A DNA stretch of 64,000 nt from Pelosinus fermentans DSM 17108 (lineage in GTDB: Bacteria > Bacillota > Negativicutes > DSM-13327): assembly GCF_000271485.2 (NCBI RefSeq), contig NZ_AKVN02000001.1, positions 3,001,501 through 3,065,500 of the forward strand, in the 5' to 3' direction. The notes beneath the pieces are model-generated. The model searched no databases. It was not told the origin of the DNA and worked only from the letters and a program-made list of their open reading frames with translations. Shown here piece after piece: positions 1-8,426 of the stretch. A program made the translations under genes and the position numbers. How positions within the stretch are numbered: position 1 is the first letter of the stretch; every line of letters starts with the position of its first letter.

Positions 1-922
1 GAAGTTTTAAAACAGAACTAATCTGCATAGATTCAGGTACAGCGAGCACATTTCTCGTAATACTTTCCAAATCAGGCTTAGCAGCCAATGCAAGTGGCGA
101 TAAAAGATCTTTGATATGAATAAAGCCAATAATATTATCTTTATTTGAATCACATACAGGATATCGTGTTTTCCCTTCCTGTATAGCGACTTCCAGGTTA
201 TCCTCATAAGACTTTCTGATGTCCAGGCATATCATATCTGTACGTGGAATCATTACCTCACGAGCATGTCTTTCTGCAAAGTCAAATATATTATCCATTA
301 AGGTTAATTCCGTCTGATTTATAAAACCTTGCCTGTGACTCTCTTCCATAAGGATACGTATTTCTCCTTCTGTATGGGCAGATTCACTATCTGTTGCAGG
401 CTCAACACCTAATAATTTCAGAAATTGATTAGCCGTTCCATTCATAAACCAAATAAAAGGATACATGATCTTATAAAAGGCAATTAAAGGGGGTGCCGCC
501 CACATTGTAACTTGCTCTGCCTTTTGAATTGCCATTGATTTCGGTGCCAATTCTCCCAAAATAATATGCAGAGAAGTAATTACAGAAAAGGCAATCACAA
601 AAGAAATGGTTGCAATGATTTCTTGCGATAAACCAAATGCTAAAAGCAGTGGGGCAATTATGCTGGCAACCGCCGGTTCACCTACCCAGCCTAACCCAAG
701 AGAAGCTAATGTAATCCCTAACTGACATGCCGACAAATAAGCATCCAAATTTTTGGTTAATCGCTGCGCAAATTTCGCTCTAACATTTCCCTCTGAGATC
801 AACGTTTCTATCCGAGTACTTCGAACCTTAACCATAGCAAATTCTGCTGCAACAAAGAATCCATTTAGCATAACCAAGCCTAAAACTAAAATTGTATTAA
901 ACAGTATAGACGCAGGGTCCAA
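1..922 (-). CDS. HlyC/CorC (CNNM/CBS) family membrane protein, C-terminus cut by window edge
   Basis: Open reading frame on the minus strand that runs off the left edge of the window, so about 307 N-terminal codons are present. The N-terminus reads MDPASILFNTILVLG, followed by the hydrophobic stretch LNGFFVAAEFAMVKVRS that is typical of the CNNM/DUF21 membrane domain. Further membrane segments and GELAPKSMAIQKAE follow, then a CBS-pair region beginning near DFAERHAREVMIPRTD. The family is linked to magnesium/cobalt efflux or membrane protection, and the substrate here is unknown. I chose TTG at 922 because both upstream in-frame stops are close and AGGG lies 7 bases before it. A stronger AGGAGG at about 965-970 precedes a 4-codon ORF instead, so leader translation is possible. 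Confidence 0.85.
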   Translation of the reverse strand, partial: MDPASILFNTILVLGLVMLNGFFVAAEFAMVKVRSTRIETLISEGNVRAKFAQRLTKNLDAYLSACQLGITLASLGLGWVGEPAVASIIAPLLLAFGLSQEIIATISFVIAFSVITSLHIILGELAPKSMAIQKAEQVTMWAAPPLIAFYKIMYPFIWFMNGTANQFLKLLGVEPATDSESAHTEGEIRILMEESHRQGFINQTELTLMDNIFDFAERHAREVMIPRTDMICLDIRKSYEDNLEVAIQEGKTRYPVCDSNKDNIIGFIHIKDLLSPLALAAKPDLESITRNVLAVPESMQISSVLKL

Positions 923-1163
923 TAAATATCCCTATTATCCCTCATCCATTGGGGAAATAGGACACCTCCTCTATTATATATATTGTAACATTATACCACA
1001 TTTTTTTAATTATTAAAAATAGATCTAGCCTCTGTTCGATTAATACTACACTCCATTAGAGCAATATATCATAATTTCCTTAGAAATCCTCTATGTATCT
1101 TCTTATATTGCGTATTTTTCCCTTTAAAGATATTAAATATCGCGATCTTTGAAATACAAAAAA

Positions 1164-1187
1164 AACTTCGCATAAATACGAAGTTCC
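1164..1187 (-). terminator. Rho-independent terminator of the first tRNA cluster
   Basis: A 7-bp stem AACTTCG/CGAAGTT with an 8-base loop is followed on the minus strand by a run of eight T. It sits just after the 3' end of tRNA-Leu(TAA), the last tRNA transcribed. Confidence 0.8.
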
Positions 1188-1195
1188 AAATTACG

Positions 1196-1284
1196 TGGTG
1201 CCGAGGACCGGAATCGAACCGGTACGGAGATTTCTCTCCGACGGATTTTAAGTCCGTTGCGTCTGCCAGTTCCGCCACCCCGGC
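1196..1284 (-). tRNA. tRNA-Leu (anticodon TAA)
   Basis: Read on the minus strand, it has a GCCGGGG acceptor, the GGCGGAACTGGCAGACGC D-arm typical of tRNA-Leu, anticodon loop CTTAAAA with anticodon TAA, a long variable arm, GGTTCGATTCC T-arm and an encoded CCA. It is the promoter-distal member of the five-tRNA cluster. Confidence 0.95.
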
Positions 1285-1332
1285 ATAAATCAATATGCCA
1301 AACTGTTTAAGGCAGTATATAAAACTTTGAGT

Positions 1333-1406
<74 letters not shown>

Positions 1407-1411
1407 TTTAA

Positions 1412-1486
1412 TGGAGCGGGAAACGAGATTCGAACTCGCGACCCTCGCCTTGGCAAGGCGATGCTCTACCACTGAGCTATTCCCGC
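1412..1486 (-). tRNA. tRNA-Gly (anticodon GCC), copy 1
   Basis: The minus strand shows acceptor GCGGGAA, anticodon loop TTGCCAA with anticodon GCC, T-arm AGTTCGAATCT and an encoded CCA. It differs from the copy at 5918-5992 by one base in the D-loop (AGTGG against AGCGG). Confidence 0.95.
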
Positions 1487-1493
1487 ATTTAAA

Positions 1494-1569
<76 letters not shown>

Positions 1570-1582
1570 ATTTAAAATTGAA

Positions 1583-1658
1583 TGGCGACCCAGATCGGAT
1601 TTGAACCGACGACCTCCGCCGTGACAGGGCGGCATTCTAACCGCTAAACTACTGGGCC
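1583..1658 (-). tRNA. tRNA-Asp (anticodon GTC), copy 1
   Basis: The minus strand shows acceptor GGCCCAG, anticodon loop CTGTCAC with anticodon GTC, T-arm GGTTCAAATCC and an encoded CCA. It is the promoter-proximal gene of the cluster. An apparently identical copy lies at 6000-6075. Confidence 0.95.
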
Positions 1659-1678
1659 ACTGTATAGTCACAATGTCT

Positions 1679-1707
1679 ATTGTACTACATTACATCTGGC
1701 GTGTCAA
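1679..1707 (-). promoter_or_regulatory. Sigma-70 type promoter of the first tRNA cluster
   Basis: On the minus strand there is a perfect -35 TTGACA (1702-1707), a 17-base spacer and -10 TACAAT (1679-1684). This places the transcript start some 15 bases before tRNA-Asp. Confidence 0.8.
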
Positions 1708-1823
1708 CCATTTTTTTGAATGCCTGCATGGATTTCATTTTTTACCAGCAACATTCCTTAGCCACAGATATTATTATAGCACACAACCTTTTATTGTCAA
1801 GTACTTTCGTAAATTAGATTTTC

Positions 1824-2186
1824 TTACTGCCCTAAAACTTTCTTAATTGTTTCAATGACTTGAATATTATCAAAAGGCTTTACAATAAAATCTGATGCAC
1901 CGGCATTAATCGCATCCGTAATAATCGATCTTTGCCCAAGCGCAGTTACCATTACAATTCTAACCAAAGGATTTTCCTCAAAAATATGTTTGACTGCTTC
2001 TATTCCATCCATTTTAGGCATGGTAATATCCATCGTTATTAGATCCGGTTTATGATGCCGATAAAGTTGCACCGCTTCCATGCCATCCCCAGCTTCACCA
2101 ACTATCTCATGACCATTGTCAATCAATACTTTTTTTAGCATCATGCGCATAAAAGCAGAATCATCACAGACTAATATTCTTGCCAC
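1824..2186 (-). CDS. cheY: CheY-like single-domain response regulator
   Basis: A 120-residue receiver domain with no output domain. The acidic pair is in ILVCDDSAF (D8, D9), the phosphoacceptor is D53 in LITMDITMPKMDG, the switch Thr is in VMVTALGQ, and the Lys is in DFIVKPFD. All residues needed for phosphotransfer and conformational switching are present. The start is GTG at 2186, with AGGAGG 11 bases upstream. The only nearby partner is the unknown gene 64 bases upstream. No chemotaxis kinase or flagellar gene is in view, so the input and target (flagellar motor, or another process) cannot be read from the sequence. The name cheY is used in the broad family sense. Confidence 0.85.
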   Translation of the reverse strand: MARILVCDDSAFMRMMLKKVLIDNGHEIVGEAGDGMEAVQLYRHHKPDLITMDITMPKMDGIEAVKHIFEENPLVRIVMVTALGQRSIITDAINAGASDFIVKPFDNIQVIETIKKVLGQ

Positions 2187-2250
2187 TTAAATTCAAACCT
2201 CCTACAATTAACAACTATCATATCTAGTTTTTTCTTTACATAACTCCATC

Positions 2251-2913
2251 TTAATTTAATTGTATTCTTATCTTTTCCAATTCTGTTGCCAAATGATTTG
2301 CAACAAGCTTTTGTAAGTCAGCTAAATCTTTTGTATCAAAAATAGCTAATATGATTGGGGTTCCCTTTATACGCGTCTCTCCAAAAAATTCATCTCTAAA
2401 TACGTTGTAATAAATAGTTAGATTACTTTCCAAGTCAAAATCACTATAATCAACGATGATATAAGAGCCATTAATCACTTTTACAGGTTCATCTGGTTTT
2501 ATAAATAACTCAAAGCCGAGTAAAGTTTGAGGCAGGTCTTCTATGTATGACCAATCCATTATTTTCTTTTCATGAACGATACTCTCTACATTTTCTCTAG
2601 TGAAAAAACTTAATTGGGATAAGACGCCTTTGAGTCGCTGAATTAATAATTTTTCTAGTTGCTGTAAATCTCCAACAATAAAATTCACATCAAAATATTC
2701 AATTAGACCAATCACTACACGAGCAAAATATTCTTTTGTCGCTTGATCATATAACACGGAAAAGCTTTTATGTTCTCCTTTATTTTGGTACGTAAATATA
2801 CAATACTGTGTATCACGTTTCTCCAACTCAACTTGTAGTGTAAATTTTCCAAACTCCTTCGGTAATTTCTTTAGTAATTCCCATTCGTCTACTTCTGCTA
2901 TGATTTTTTCCAT
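2251..2913 (-). CDS. Hypothetical soluble protein upstream of cheY
   Basis: A 220-residue protein that I do not recognise. It has no signal peptide or membrane segment. It begins MEKIIAEVDEWELLKKLPKE and contains alternating hydrophobic/charged stretches that suggest two related alpha/beta halves (residues about 10-100 and 110-215): each has a strand-rich segment with FTL or YII-type hydrophobics and ends in a helical LxxLLxxRL or LQKLVANHL segment. The ATG at 2913 has AAAGG about 10 bases upstream, whereas the TTG nine bases earlier is too close to it. It precedes cheY by 64 bases in the same direction, so the two are probably cotranscribed. A role in the same signalling path is only an inference from position. 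Confidence 0.6.
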   Translation of the reverse strand: MEKIIAEVDEWELLKKLPKEFGKFTLQVELEKRDTQYCIFTYQNKGEHKSFSVLYDQATKEYFARVVIGLIEYFDVNFIVGDLQQLEKLLIQRLKGVLSQLSFFTRENVESIVHEKKIMDWSYIEDLPQTLLGFELFIKPDEPVKVINGSYIIVDYSDFDLESNLTIYYNVFRDEFFGETRIKGTPIILAIFDTKDLADLQKLVANHLATELEKIRIQLN

Positions 2914-3049
2914 ATATAACAATACCTTTCACTCTGGACTACTGTTACATATTCTGTATTCATACTTAAAAACCTGCTGCTTTATCACCAAATATAATAA
3001 AAATGAATATCATGTGATAACTCAATCAAATCGATTAGGAGGGAAATCT

Positions 3050-4120
3050 ATGAAACGCAGCATAAAGATCATAACAATACTATTACTGGTACTCTTCATG
3101 ACTGCCTGCAGCCAAAGTCCGGCTACACACGATACAGCAAGCAACGGTCCTGCTTGGGCACCAGCAGTATCACCATTGCCTCAAGAAACAGTTGTCAAAG
3201 TGGGCATGAAACAAGTTGTATCTGATGCAGGCATACTGATTGGCACGGCTAAGAACTATTACAAAGATCTAGGCATTAAAATCGAACCGGTACAATTCAA
3301 TACTGGACAGGAAATGATCAACCAATTAGCTGCTGGCCAACTAGATGTGGGCGCTACCGTTACATCTTCAGGATTATTTAACGCCATGTCTCGTGATATT
3401 CCTATAAAAATCGTTGCTGATAAAGGCATCAACCTTCCCGGACAAGGTTATTATCGGCTAGTAATCCGCAAAGATCTAACAGATACAATAAAAGATTATA
3501 AAGATCTGCGAAATAAAAAAATTGCCATTGTTGGTACGGCCTCTCTTGATGAAATTGCGTTATCTAGAGTGCTACAAAAAGGAGCCTTAACTACGAATGA
3601 CGTTGATATTCAGGTAATCCGTTCTTTTCCTGATATGCTGGTATCCTTCGGTAATAAAAGCATTGATGCAGCTATGATCATCGAACCTTTTGTCACTCTT
3701 AGCATAAACAAAGATTTGGCTGATCCCTGGAAAGACCCCGTGGATTATGACCCCGATGCCCAAACAGCCTTGTTAGTCTATGGAACAAGTATGACAAAAA
3801 ACCCCGCTGTAGCTAACCGTTTTATGACTGCTTACATACAGTCATTGAGAGACTACAATGATGGTTTTGTTAAAAATAAAAATAGAACAGAGATCATTGA
3901 TATTCTCTGTAAGTACTCAGTAATTAAAGACCCTGCCTTATATGAAAAAATGTTTCCCACAGGCTTAAATCCGAATGGGTATGTTCGCACAAAAGGCATT
4001 CTCTTGGATTTGGATTGGTACAAGGAAAATAACTTATTACAATCAGATATAAAGTATGAAGATGCCGTAGATAATCAATATGTCGATTTTGCAGTAAAGA
4101 CCTTAGGAACATATCAATAA
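3050..4120 (+). CDS. ABC transporter substrate-binding lipoprotein, NMT1/SsuA/TauA family
   Basis: A 356-residue binding protein. It starts at ATG 3050, 9 bases after TAGGAGGG. A lipoprotein signal (KIITILLLVLFMTAC) places the lipidated Cys near residue 22. The mature part follows the two-lobe NMT1/SsuA fold: VVKVGMKQVVSDAG, then FNTGQEMINQLAAGQLDVGA, and the second lobe begins at DLRNKKIAIVGTASLDEIAL. It is the first gene of a complete three-gene importer with the permease (29 bases downstream) and the ATPase. The family imports sulfonates, taurine, nitrate, thiamine precursors or similar small molecules. No CTGAGA-like TPP riboswitch element is visible in the leader, and the substrate stays undetermined. 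Confidence 0.88.
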   Translation: MKRSIKIITILLLVLFMTACSQSPATHDTASNGPAWAPAVSPLPQETVVKVGMKQVVSDAGILIGTAKNYYKDLGIKIEPVQFNTGQEMINQLAAGQLDVGATVTSSGLFNAMSRDIPIKIVADKGINLPGQGYYRLVIRKDLTDTIKDYKDLRNKKIAIVGTASLDEIALSRVLQKGALTTNDVDIQVIRSFPDMLVSFGNKSIDAAMIIEPFVTLSINKDLADPWKDPVDYDPDAQTALLVYGTSMTKNPAVANRFMTAYIQSLRDYNDGFVKNKNRTEIIDILCKYSVIKDPALYEKMFPTGLNPNGYVRTKGILLDLDWYKENNLLQSDIKYEDAVDNQYVDFAVKTLGTYQ

Positions 4121-4149
4121 TATAAACCTTAGCGCTTGGAGATGATAGC

Positions 4150-4923
4150 ATGATTAAGCAAGAATATTCTTCGTTACTCATTCGAATACTGTCCATATTA
4201 TCCCCATTGAGCATTCTCATTCTCTGGGAGGTCATGGCTCGTGTTCATATTATTGATACCCGTTTATTATCCAGCCCCAGCCTAATACTACATGCTTTCA
4301 TTCCGCTTCTGTTGTCTGGTGAGTTATTATATAACACTGCCGTTAGTGTACAACGGGTGATATGGGGTTTTCTAGCTGGTTCTGCCCCCGGCATAGTATT
4401 GGGTATTGGCATGGGTTTATCTCCTTTAATCCGTTCAGCTTTTGAACCGATGATTGCTGCCACATACCCGATTCCCAAACTAGCTCTAATGCCCCTAATT
4501 TTATTAGTGTTTGGGCTGGGCGAAACTTCTAAAATTTTCACAATTGCAATTGGTGTTTTTTATTTAGTTGTAATCAACACCATGGCCGGGGTATTAAGCA
4601 TTGATAAAATTTATTTAGATGTAGCACAAAATTTTGGCGCCAGCCGTAAAAACTTTTATCTTACCGTTGCTCTTCCCGGTGCTCTTCCGATGATTTTTGC
4701 AGGGTTAAAACTCGGCATGGGTATGGCTTTAATTCTAATTGTAGCAGCCGAACTTTCTGCCGCAAAAGCCGGGGTCGGCTGGATGATATGGCGAGCCTAT
4801 GACATGTTTGCTATCGAGCAAATGTTTATAGCACTCATCACACTATCCCTTCTTGGCTATGTATTTTCTTTACTCCTTGATATGTTGGAAAATTGGGTTC
4901 TTCCATGGAAAAAACAAGTCTAA
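4150..4923 (+). CDS. ABC transporter permease, SsuC/TauC family
   Basis: A 257-residue integral membrane protein with about six hydrophobic segments. The EAA-type loop that contacts the ATPase is DVAQNFGASRKNFYLTVALPGALP, around residues 157-180. Length and order match SsuC/TauC/NrtB-type permeases. The start is ATG 4150, preceded by TTGGAGATGATAGC. It sits between the binding lipoprotein and the ATPase, and the ATPase start lies just after its stop. It forms the channel for the substrate bound by the lipoprotein. Confidence 0.88.
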   Translation: MIKQEYSSLLIRILSILSPLSILILWEVMARVHIIDTRLLSSPSLILHAFIPLLLSGELLYNTAVSVQRVIWGFLAGSAPGIVLGIGMGLSPLIRSAFEPMIAATYPIPKLALMPLILLVFGLGETSKIFTIAIGVFYLVVINTMAGVLSIDKIYLDVAQNFGASRKNFYLTVALPGALPMIFAGLKLGMGMALILIVAAELSAAKAGVGWMIWRAYDMFAIEQMFIALITLSLLGYVFSLLLDMLENWVLPWKKQV

Positions 4924-4940
4924 TAAAGGAGATGCATATA

Positions 4941-5735
4941 ATGGCCTATGAGAAAGAAAGCATCTCAGTCACAAATCTTAGTAAAATTTTCAATACGAAT
5001 TCTGGTCAAATCACAGCCTTACAAGATATTTCACTATCCATCGGCGAGGGAGAATTTTTCTGCATTGTAGGACCCAGCGGTTGTGGTAAAACAACGCTGC
5101 TTCGCATACTAGCAGGGTTGGATAGTTCTTCTGGCGGCACTATCACTATCAAGCCAACCAATATAGATCGTCCTGTCAATTCTATGGTTTTTCAAGAACA
5201 ATCGATATTCCCTTGGATGACAGTGATCGATAATGTTTCATACGGATTACGCATGCGCAATATACCCAAAAAGGAACGGTATGAAATAGCCAGACATTAT
5301 ATAGAAATGATTGGTCTTAGTAAATTTACTCATGCCTATCCCTCCCAATTATCGGGTGGTATGAAGCAGCGGGTCAGCGTAGCCCGCGCTTTTGCTAACG
5401 ATCCTGAAATCCTATTAATGGATGAACCCTTCGGAGCGCTGGATGAACAAAATCGCATCCTCCTGCAGCATGAATTATTAAGAATCTGGGAAGAAACAAG
5501 GAAAACGACGGTTTTCATCACCCATAGTATCGATGAAGCATTATGCTTAGGAGATCGAATCATGGTAATGAGTGCCAATCCAGGCATGATTAAAACAATC
5601 GTTACTAACGATCTCCCCCGGCCTCGAAAGATATCTGAAATACGCACTTCACTACAATACAATCAGTTATTCCAGTCCATTTGGCTGATTCTAAGAGATG
5701 AAGTAACAAATAGTAAAAATAATTCTTTCACATAA
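4941..5735 (+). CDS. ABC transporter ATPase, SsuB/TauB family
   Basis: A 264-residue nucleotide-binding subunit with Walker A GPSGCGKTT, Q-loop VFQEQSIFPW, signature LSGGMKQRV, Walker B ILLMDEPFGALD and switch His in TVFITHSIDEAL. I took ATG 4941 because AAAGGAG lies about 9 bases upstream. A longer reading from 4893 would overlap the permease and adds no family sequence. It powers the importer encoded by the two upstream genes. A terminator follows immediately. Confidence 0.9.
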   Translation: MAYEKESISVTNLSKIFNTNSGQITALQDISLSIGEGEFFCIVGPSGCGKTTLLRILAGLDSSSGGTITIKPTNIDRPVNSMVFQEQSIFPWMTVIDNVSYGLRMRNIPKKERYEIARHYIEMIGLSKFTHAYPSQLSGGMKQRVSVARAFANDPEILLMDEPFGALDEQNRILLQHELLRIWEETRKTTVFITHSIDEALCLGDRIMVMSANPGMIKTIVTNDLPRPRKISEIRTSLQYNQLFQSIWLILRDEVTNSKNNSFT

Positions 5736-5740
5736 AGAAA

Positions 5741-5771
5741 AAAGCAACCACAAATTTAGTGAGTTGCTTTT
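5741..5771 (+). terminator. Terminator of the ABC importer operon
   Basis: An 8-bp stem AAAGCAAC/GTTGCTTT begins 5 bases after the ATPase stop and ends in a short T run on the plus strand. Confidence 0.7.
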
Positions 5772-5799
5772 CACTTGTAACGAAAAATTTAAATAAACT

Positions 5800-5830
5800 T
5801 AAAAACGACACGATAAGATATCGTGTCGTT
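5800..5830 (-). terminator. Terminator of the second tRNA cluster
   Basis: A perfect 12-bp inverted repeat AACGACACGATA/TATCGTGTCGTT with a 3-base loop, followed by TTTTTAAGTTT on the minus strand. It lies 10 bases beyond the 3' end of tRNA-Trp. Confidence 0.8.
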
Positions 5831-5840
5831 TGCAAATTTC

Positions 5841-5916
5841 TGGCAGGGGCAGAAGGACTTGAACCCTCAACCAACGGTTTTGGAGACCGCTACTCTACCA
5901 ATTGAGCTATACCCCT
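5841..5916 (-). tRNA. tRNA-Trp (anticodon CCA)
   Basis: The minus strand shows acceptor AGGGGTA, anticodon loop CTCCAAA with anticodon CCA, T-arm GGTTCAAGTCC and an encoded CCA end. It is the last of the Asp-Gly-Trp cluster. Confidence 0.95.
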
Positions 5917-5917
5917 A

Positions 5918-5992
5918 TGGAGCGGGAAACGAGATTCGAACTCGCGACCCTCGCCTTGGCAAGGCGATGCTCTACCGCTGAGCTATTCCCGC
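5918..5992 (-). tRNA. tRNA-Gly (anticodon GCC), copy 2
   Basis: Same sequence as the tRNA-Gly at 1412-1486 except for one D-loop base. Anticodon GCC, CCA encoded. It is separated from tRNA-Trp by a single base. Confidence 0.95.
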
Positions 5993-5999
5993 ATAATAA

Positions 6000-6075
6000 T
6001 GGCGACCCAGATCGGATTTGAACCGACGACCTCCGCCGTGACAGGGCGGCATTCTAACCGCTAAACTACTGGGCC
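6000..6075 (-). tRNA. tRNA-Asp (anticodon GTC), copy 2
   Basis: It reads the same as the tRNA-Asp at 1583-1658 over its whole length, with anticodon GTC and an encoded CCA. It is the first gene of the second tRNA cluster. Confidence 0.95.
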
Positions 6076-6104
6076 ACATTGTCGTGTGATTCACCGACTT
6101 AATT

Positions 6105-6133
6105 ATAATAACACAACTTTATCATAAATACAA
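6105..6133 (-). promoter_or_regulatory. Promoter of the second tRNA cluster
   Basis: On the minus strand a -35-like TTGTAT (6128-6133) and -10 TATTAT (6105-6110) are 17 bases apart, about 30 bases before tRNA-Asp. Weaker than the promoter of cluster 1. Confidence 0.55.
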
Positions 6134-6196
6134 GAGTTTTTTAACGAATTATGTTAATTTCTTTTTATGATTCTATGGTTATAATGTACTAATCAT

Positions 6197-6769
6197 TTAT
6201 AATTTTCGACTGCCGCGTTTTGTTATTGGCAGGTTTTGAGCACATGAAGGGCAGTCTTCCGATTGATACGTTTGTACATCCAGGTGCAACAATGCTTGAT
6301 GAGGTACACCAAAATCAACTTTACCCCCGCTGCGATCTACTAATATACCTACTCCTACAGGAATCCCGCCATGCTCTCTAACAACATCAAGAACTTCTTG
6401 TACTGAACCACCTGTTGTAATAATATCTTCTACAATTAATACTCGTTCACCAGGCTGAATGACAAATCCTCGCCGCAAAGTCATTTTTCCATTTTCCCGC
6501 TCGGTAAAAATCGCACGAGTTCCTAAGTTCTTCCCCACTTCATGAGCTAATAAAATCCCACCAGTTACAGGACCGATTACTAATTCGACCTGATCCTGAA
6601 CAAATCTTTCTGCCAATGCCTTGCATAATTTAGCTGTATGTTCTGGATATTGCAGTACTTGAAATTTTTCTACATATTGTGGGCTATGCAAACCAGAAGT
6701 CAATAAGAAATGACCTTCCAGGATGGCACCTGTATCGATAAATAACTGCTTTACTTCCTCTTCCTTCAT
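6197..6769 (-). CDS. pyrE: Orotate phosphoribosyltransferase
   Basis: A 190-residue type I phosphoribosyltransferase that makes OMP from orotate and PRPP, the fifth step of UMP synthesis. The PRPP-binding motif is VLIVEDIITTGGSV near residues 109-122, and the N-terminal half holds TGAILEGHFLLTSGLHSPQY. The C-terminus carries an unusual CPSC (SEDCPSCAQNLP) stretch with two cysteines near residues 173-176, which could bind metal or be neutral. It overlaps the end of pyrF by 4 bases (ATGA) and is the last gene of the pyr operon. Confidence 0.95.
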   Translation of the reverse strand: MKEEEVKQLFIDTGAILEGHFLLTSGLHSPQYVEKFQVLQYPEHTAKLCKALAERFVQDQVELVIGPVTGGILLAHEVGKNLGTRAIFTERENGKMTLRRGFVIQPGERVLIVEDIITTGGSVQEVLDVVREHGGIPVGVGILVDRSGGKVDFGVPHQALLHLDVQTYQSEDCPSCAQNLPITKRGSRKL

Positions 6770-7485
6770 GCTTGTTCCCTCATTTCTCGTAAAATGTCCT
6801 TCACAGCCTGCTTTGGGTTTGCCGCAGCAGTAATCGGTCTACCGATTACCAAATGATGCGCACCATTTTTTAAAGCTCTTGCTGGCGTAGCAATGCGGCT
6901 TTGATCATCAATCGTTGCACCACTAGGCCTTATGCCAGGTGTAACAATGATAAATTCATTACCACATACAGCCTGAATTTGCGCAGCTTCCTGAGGAGAG
7001 GCCACTACTCCATCCATTCCTGCTTTTTGCGCTAATTGAGATAAATGAATCACCTGCTGCGATAAATCTGCATTATATCTAAGAGCTGACCATTCATCTG
7101 CATTCATACTCGTTAAAACTGTCACGGCAATTAATTTGGGACGCTGCACTTGTATCTCATCAGCCTTGTTTTTTACCACTCTTGCTGCCGTTTGCATCAT
7201 AGCTAATCCGCCTGAAGCATGAACATTAAGCATAGTTGCACCCAACTGCGTTAGAGTCGCCAATCCTTGTCCGACTGTATTCGGTATATCATGCAGCTTT
7301 AAATCTAAGAATATGTCTTTATTCTGCTGACGAAGATAGGTAATTACTTGACTTCCTACACTATAAAAAAGTTCCATACCAACTTTATAATAGCTCACGC
7401 TATCCCCTAACTGTTCCACAAGTTGCTGTACGGTCTCCATGTTATGTACATCCAAGGCTACTATTAAGCGCTGATCACAACTCAT
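6766..7485 (-). CDS. pyrF: Orotidine 5'-phosphate decarboxylase
   Basis: A 239-residue TIM-barrel enzyme converting OMP to UMP, the final step. The catalytic charged network is in DIFLDLKLHDIPNTVGQG (Asp-x-Lys-x-x-Asp) near residues 58-75. The phosphate-binding parts are VTPGIRPSGA and HHLVIGRPITAA. The length is usual for the bacterial family. It overlaps pyrE by 4 bases and follows pyrD after 17 bases, so translational coupling with pyrE is likely. Confidence 0.96.
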   Translation of the reverse strand: MSCDQRLIVALDVHNMETVQQLVEQLGDSVSYYKVGMELFYSVGSQVITYLRQQNKDIFLDLKLHDIPNTVGQGLATLTQLGATMLNVHASGGLAMMQTAARVVKNKADEIQVQRPKLIAVTVLTSMNADEWSALRYNADLSQQVIHLSQLAQKAGMDGVVASPQEAAQIQAVCGNEFIIVTPGIRPSGATIDDQSRIATPARALKNGAHHLVIGRPITAAANPKQAVKDILREMREQA

Positions 7486-7502
7486 TCATTCACTTCCAAT
7501 AC

Positions 7503-8426
7503 TTATAGATTCACTTTACCTACCAGTTCACTTACATGAGATAAACCACGCTGTTTTATATAGTCCTTCATTCCATCTGCCACAGACTGGGCAGCGCAAG
7601 GATTGATAAAGTTCGCTGTTCCCACGGCTACAGCACTAGCACCTGCCAGCATAAATTCAATAGCATCCACTGCTGTTACAATACCGCCCATACCAATAAC
7701 CGGAACCTTTACCGCCCGAGCAACTTGCCATACCATGCGTACCGCGATCGGCTTCACTGCTGGTCCAGATAATCCTCCTACTACATTTCCTAGTACAGGA
7801 CGCCATTTATGAATATCAATCGACATGCCTAATAAGGTATTAATAAGGGATATTGCATCGGCTCCAGCGTCTTCTACAGACTGGGCCATAGCGACAATAT
7901 CAGTTACATTCGGAGATAATTTTACGATCACCGGTAAATCGGTATTGCTTTTTACTTGTTTTACTACTGCTGAGGCACTATCACAGTTAGTACCAAAAGC
8001 TATCCCTCCCTCTTTTACGTTAGGGCAGGAAATATTGAGTTCTACACCAGCAACATCAGCTACATTGAGGCGAGCAGCCAATTCACCATATTCTTCAACT
8101 GTATTACCTGAAATGTTGACGATAACTGGTACATCATACTCTTTTAAGCGTGGCAATATCTCAGATAAAAATTCATCTACCCCCGGATTTTCCAAACCGA
8201 TAGAATTTAGCATACCAGCAGGAGTCTCAGCTATTCGCCGTCCCTGGTTGCCGGACCTGGGCAATAGAGTTGTGCCTTTCACAACGACTGCACCAATTTT
8301 ATTCAGGTTGACAAAGTCCTTATATTCTAACCCAAAGCCAAAAGTCCCAGATGCGGTCATAACAGGTGTTTTCATTTTAATTCCTGCAATGGTTACGCCA
8401 AGCATATCACTATCTCCGACGCTCAT
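7503..8426 (-). CDS. pyrD: Dihydroorotate dehydrogenase B, catalytic FMN subunit
   Basis: A 307-residue class 1B enzyme that oxidises dihydroorotate to orotate. FMN-barrel landmarks are [17 protein letters not shown], the active-site loop [13 protein letters not shown] (catalytic Cys), [12 protein letters not shown] and PVIGMGGI. I chose ATG 8426 because AGGAGG lies 7 bases upstream and the start overlaps the pyrK stop as ATGA. Longer upstream readings lie inside pyrK. Together with the adjacent pyrK it should form the NAD-linked heterotetramer. Confidence 0.95.
   Translation of the reverse strand: MSVGDSDMLGVTIAGIKMKTPVMTASGTFGFGLEYKDFVNLNKIGAVVVKGTTLLPRSGNQGRRIAETPAGMLNSIGLENPGVDEFLSEILPRLKEYDVPVIVNISGNTVEEYGELAARLNVADVAGVELNISCPNVKEGGIAFGTNCDSASAVVKQVKSNTDLPVIVKLSPNVTDIVAMAQSVEDAGADAISLINTLLGMSIDIHKWRPVLGNVVGGLSGPAVKPIAVRMVWQVARAVKVPVIGMGGIVTAVDAIEFMLAGASAVAVGTANFINPCAAQSVADGMKDYIKQRGLSHVSELVGKVNL

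Noticed and set aside
2923-3049. TPP riboswitch before the NMT1-type binding protein
   Set aside because: No CTGAGA core or pairing partner was found; the family match alone is not enough.
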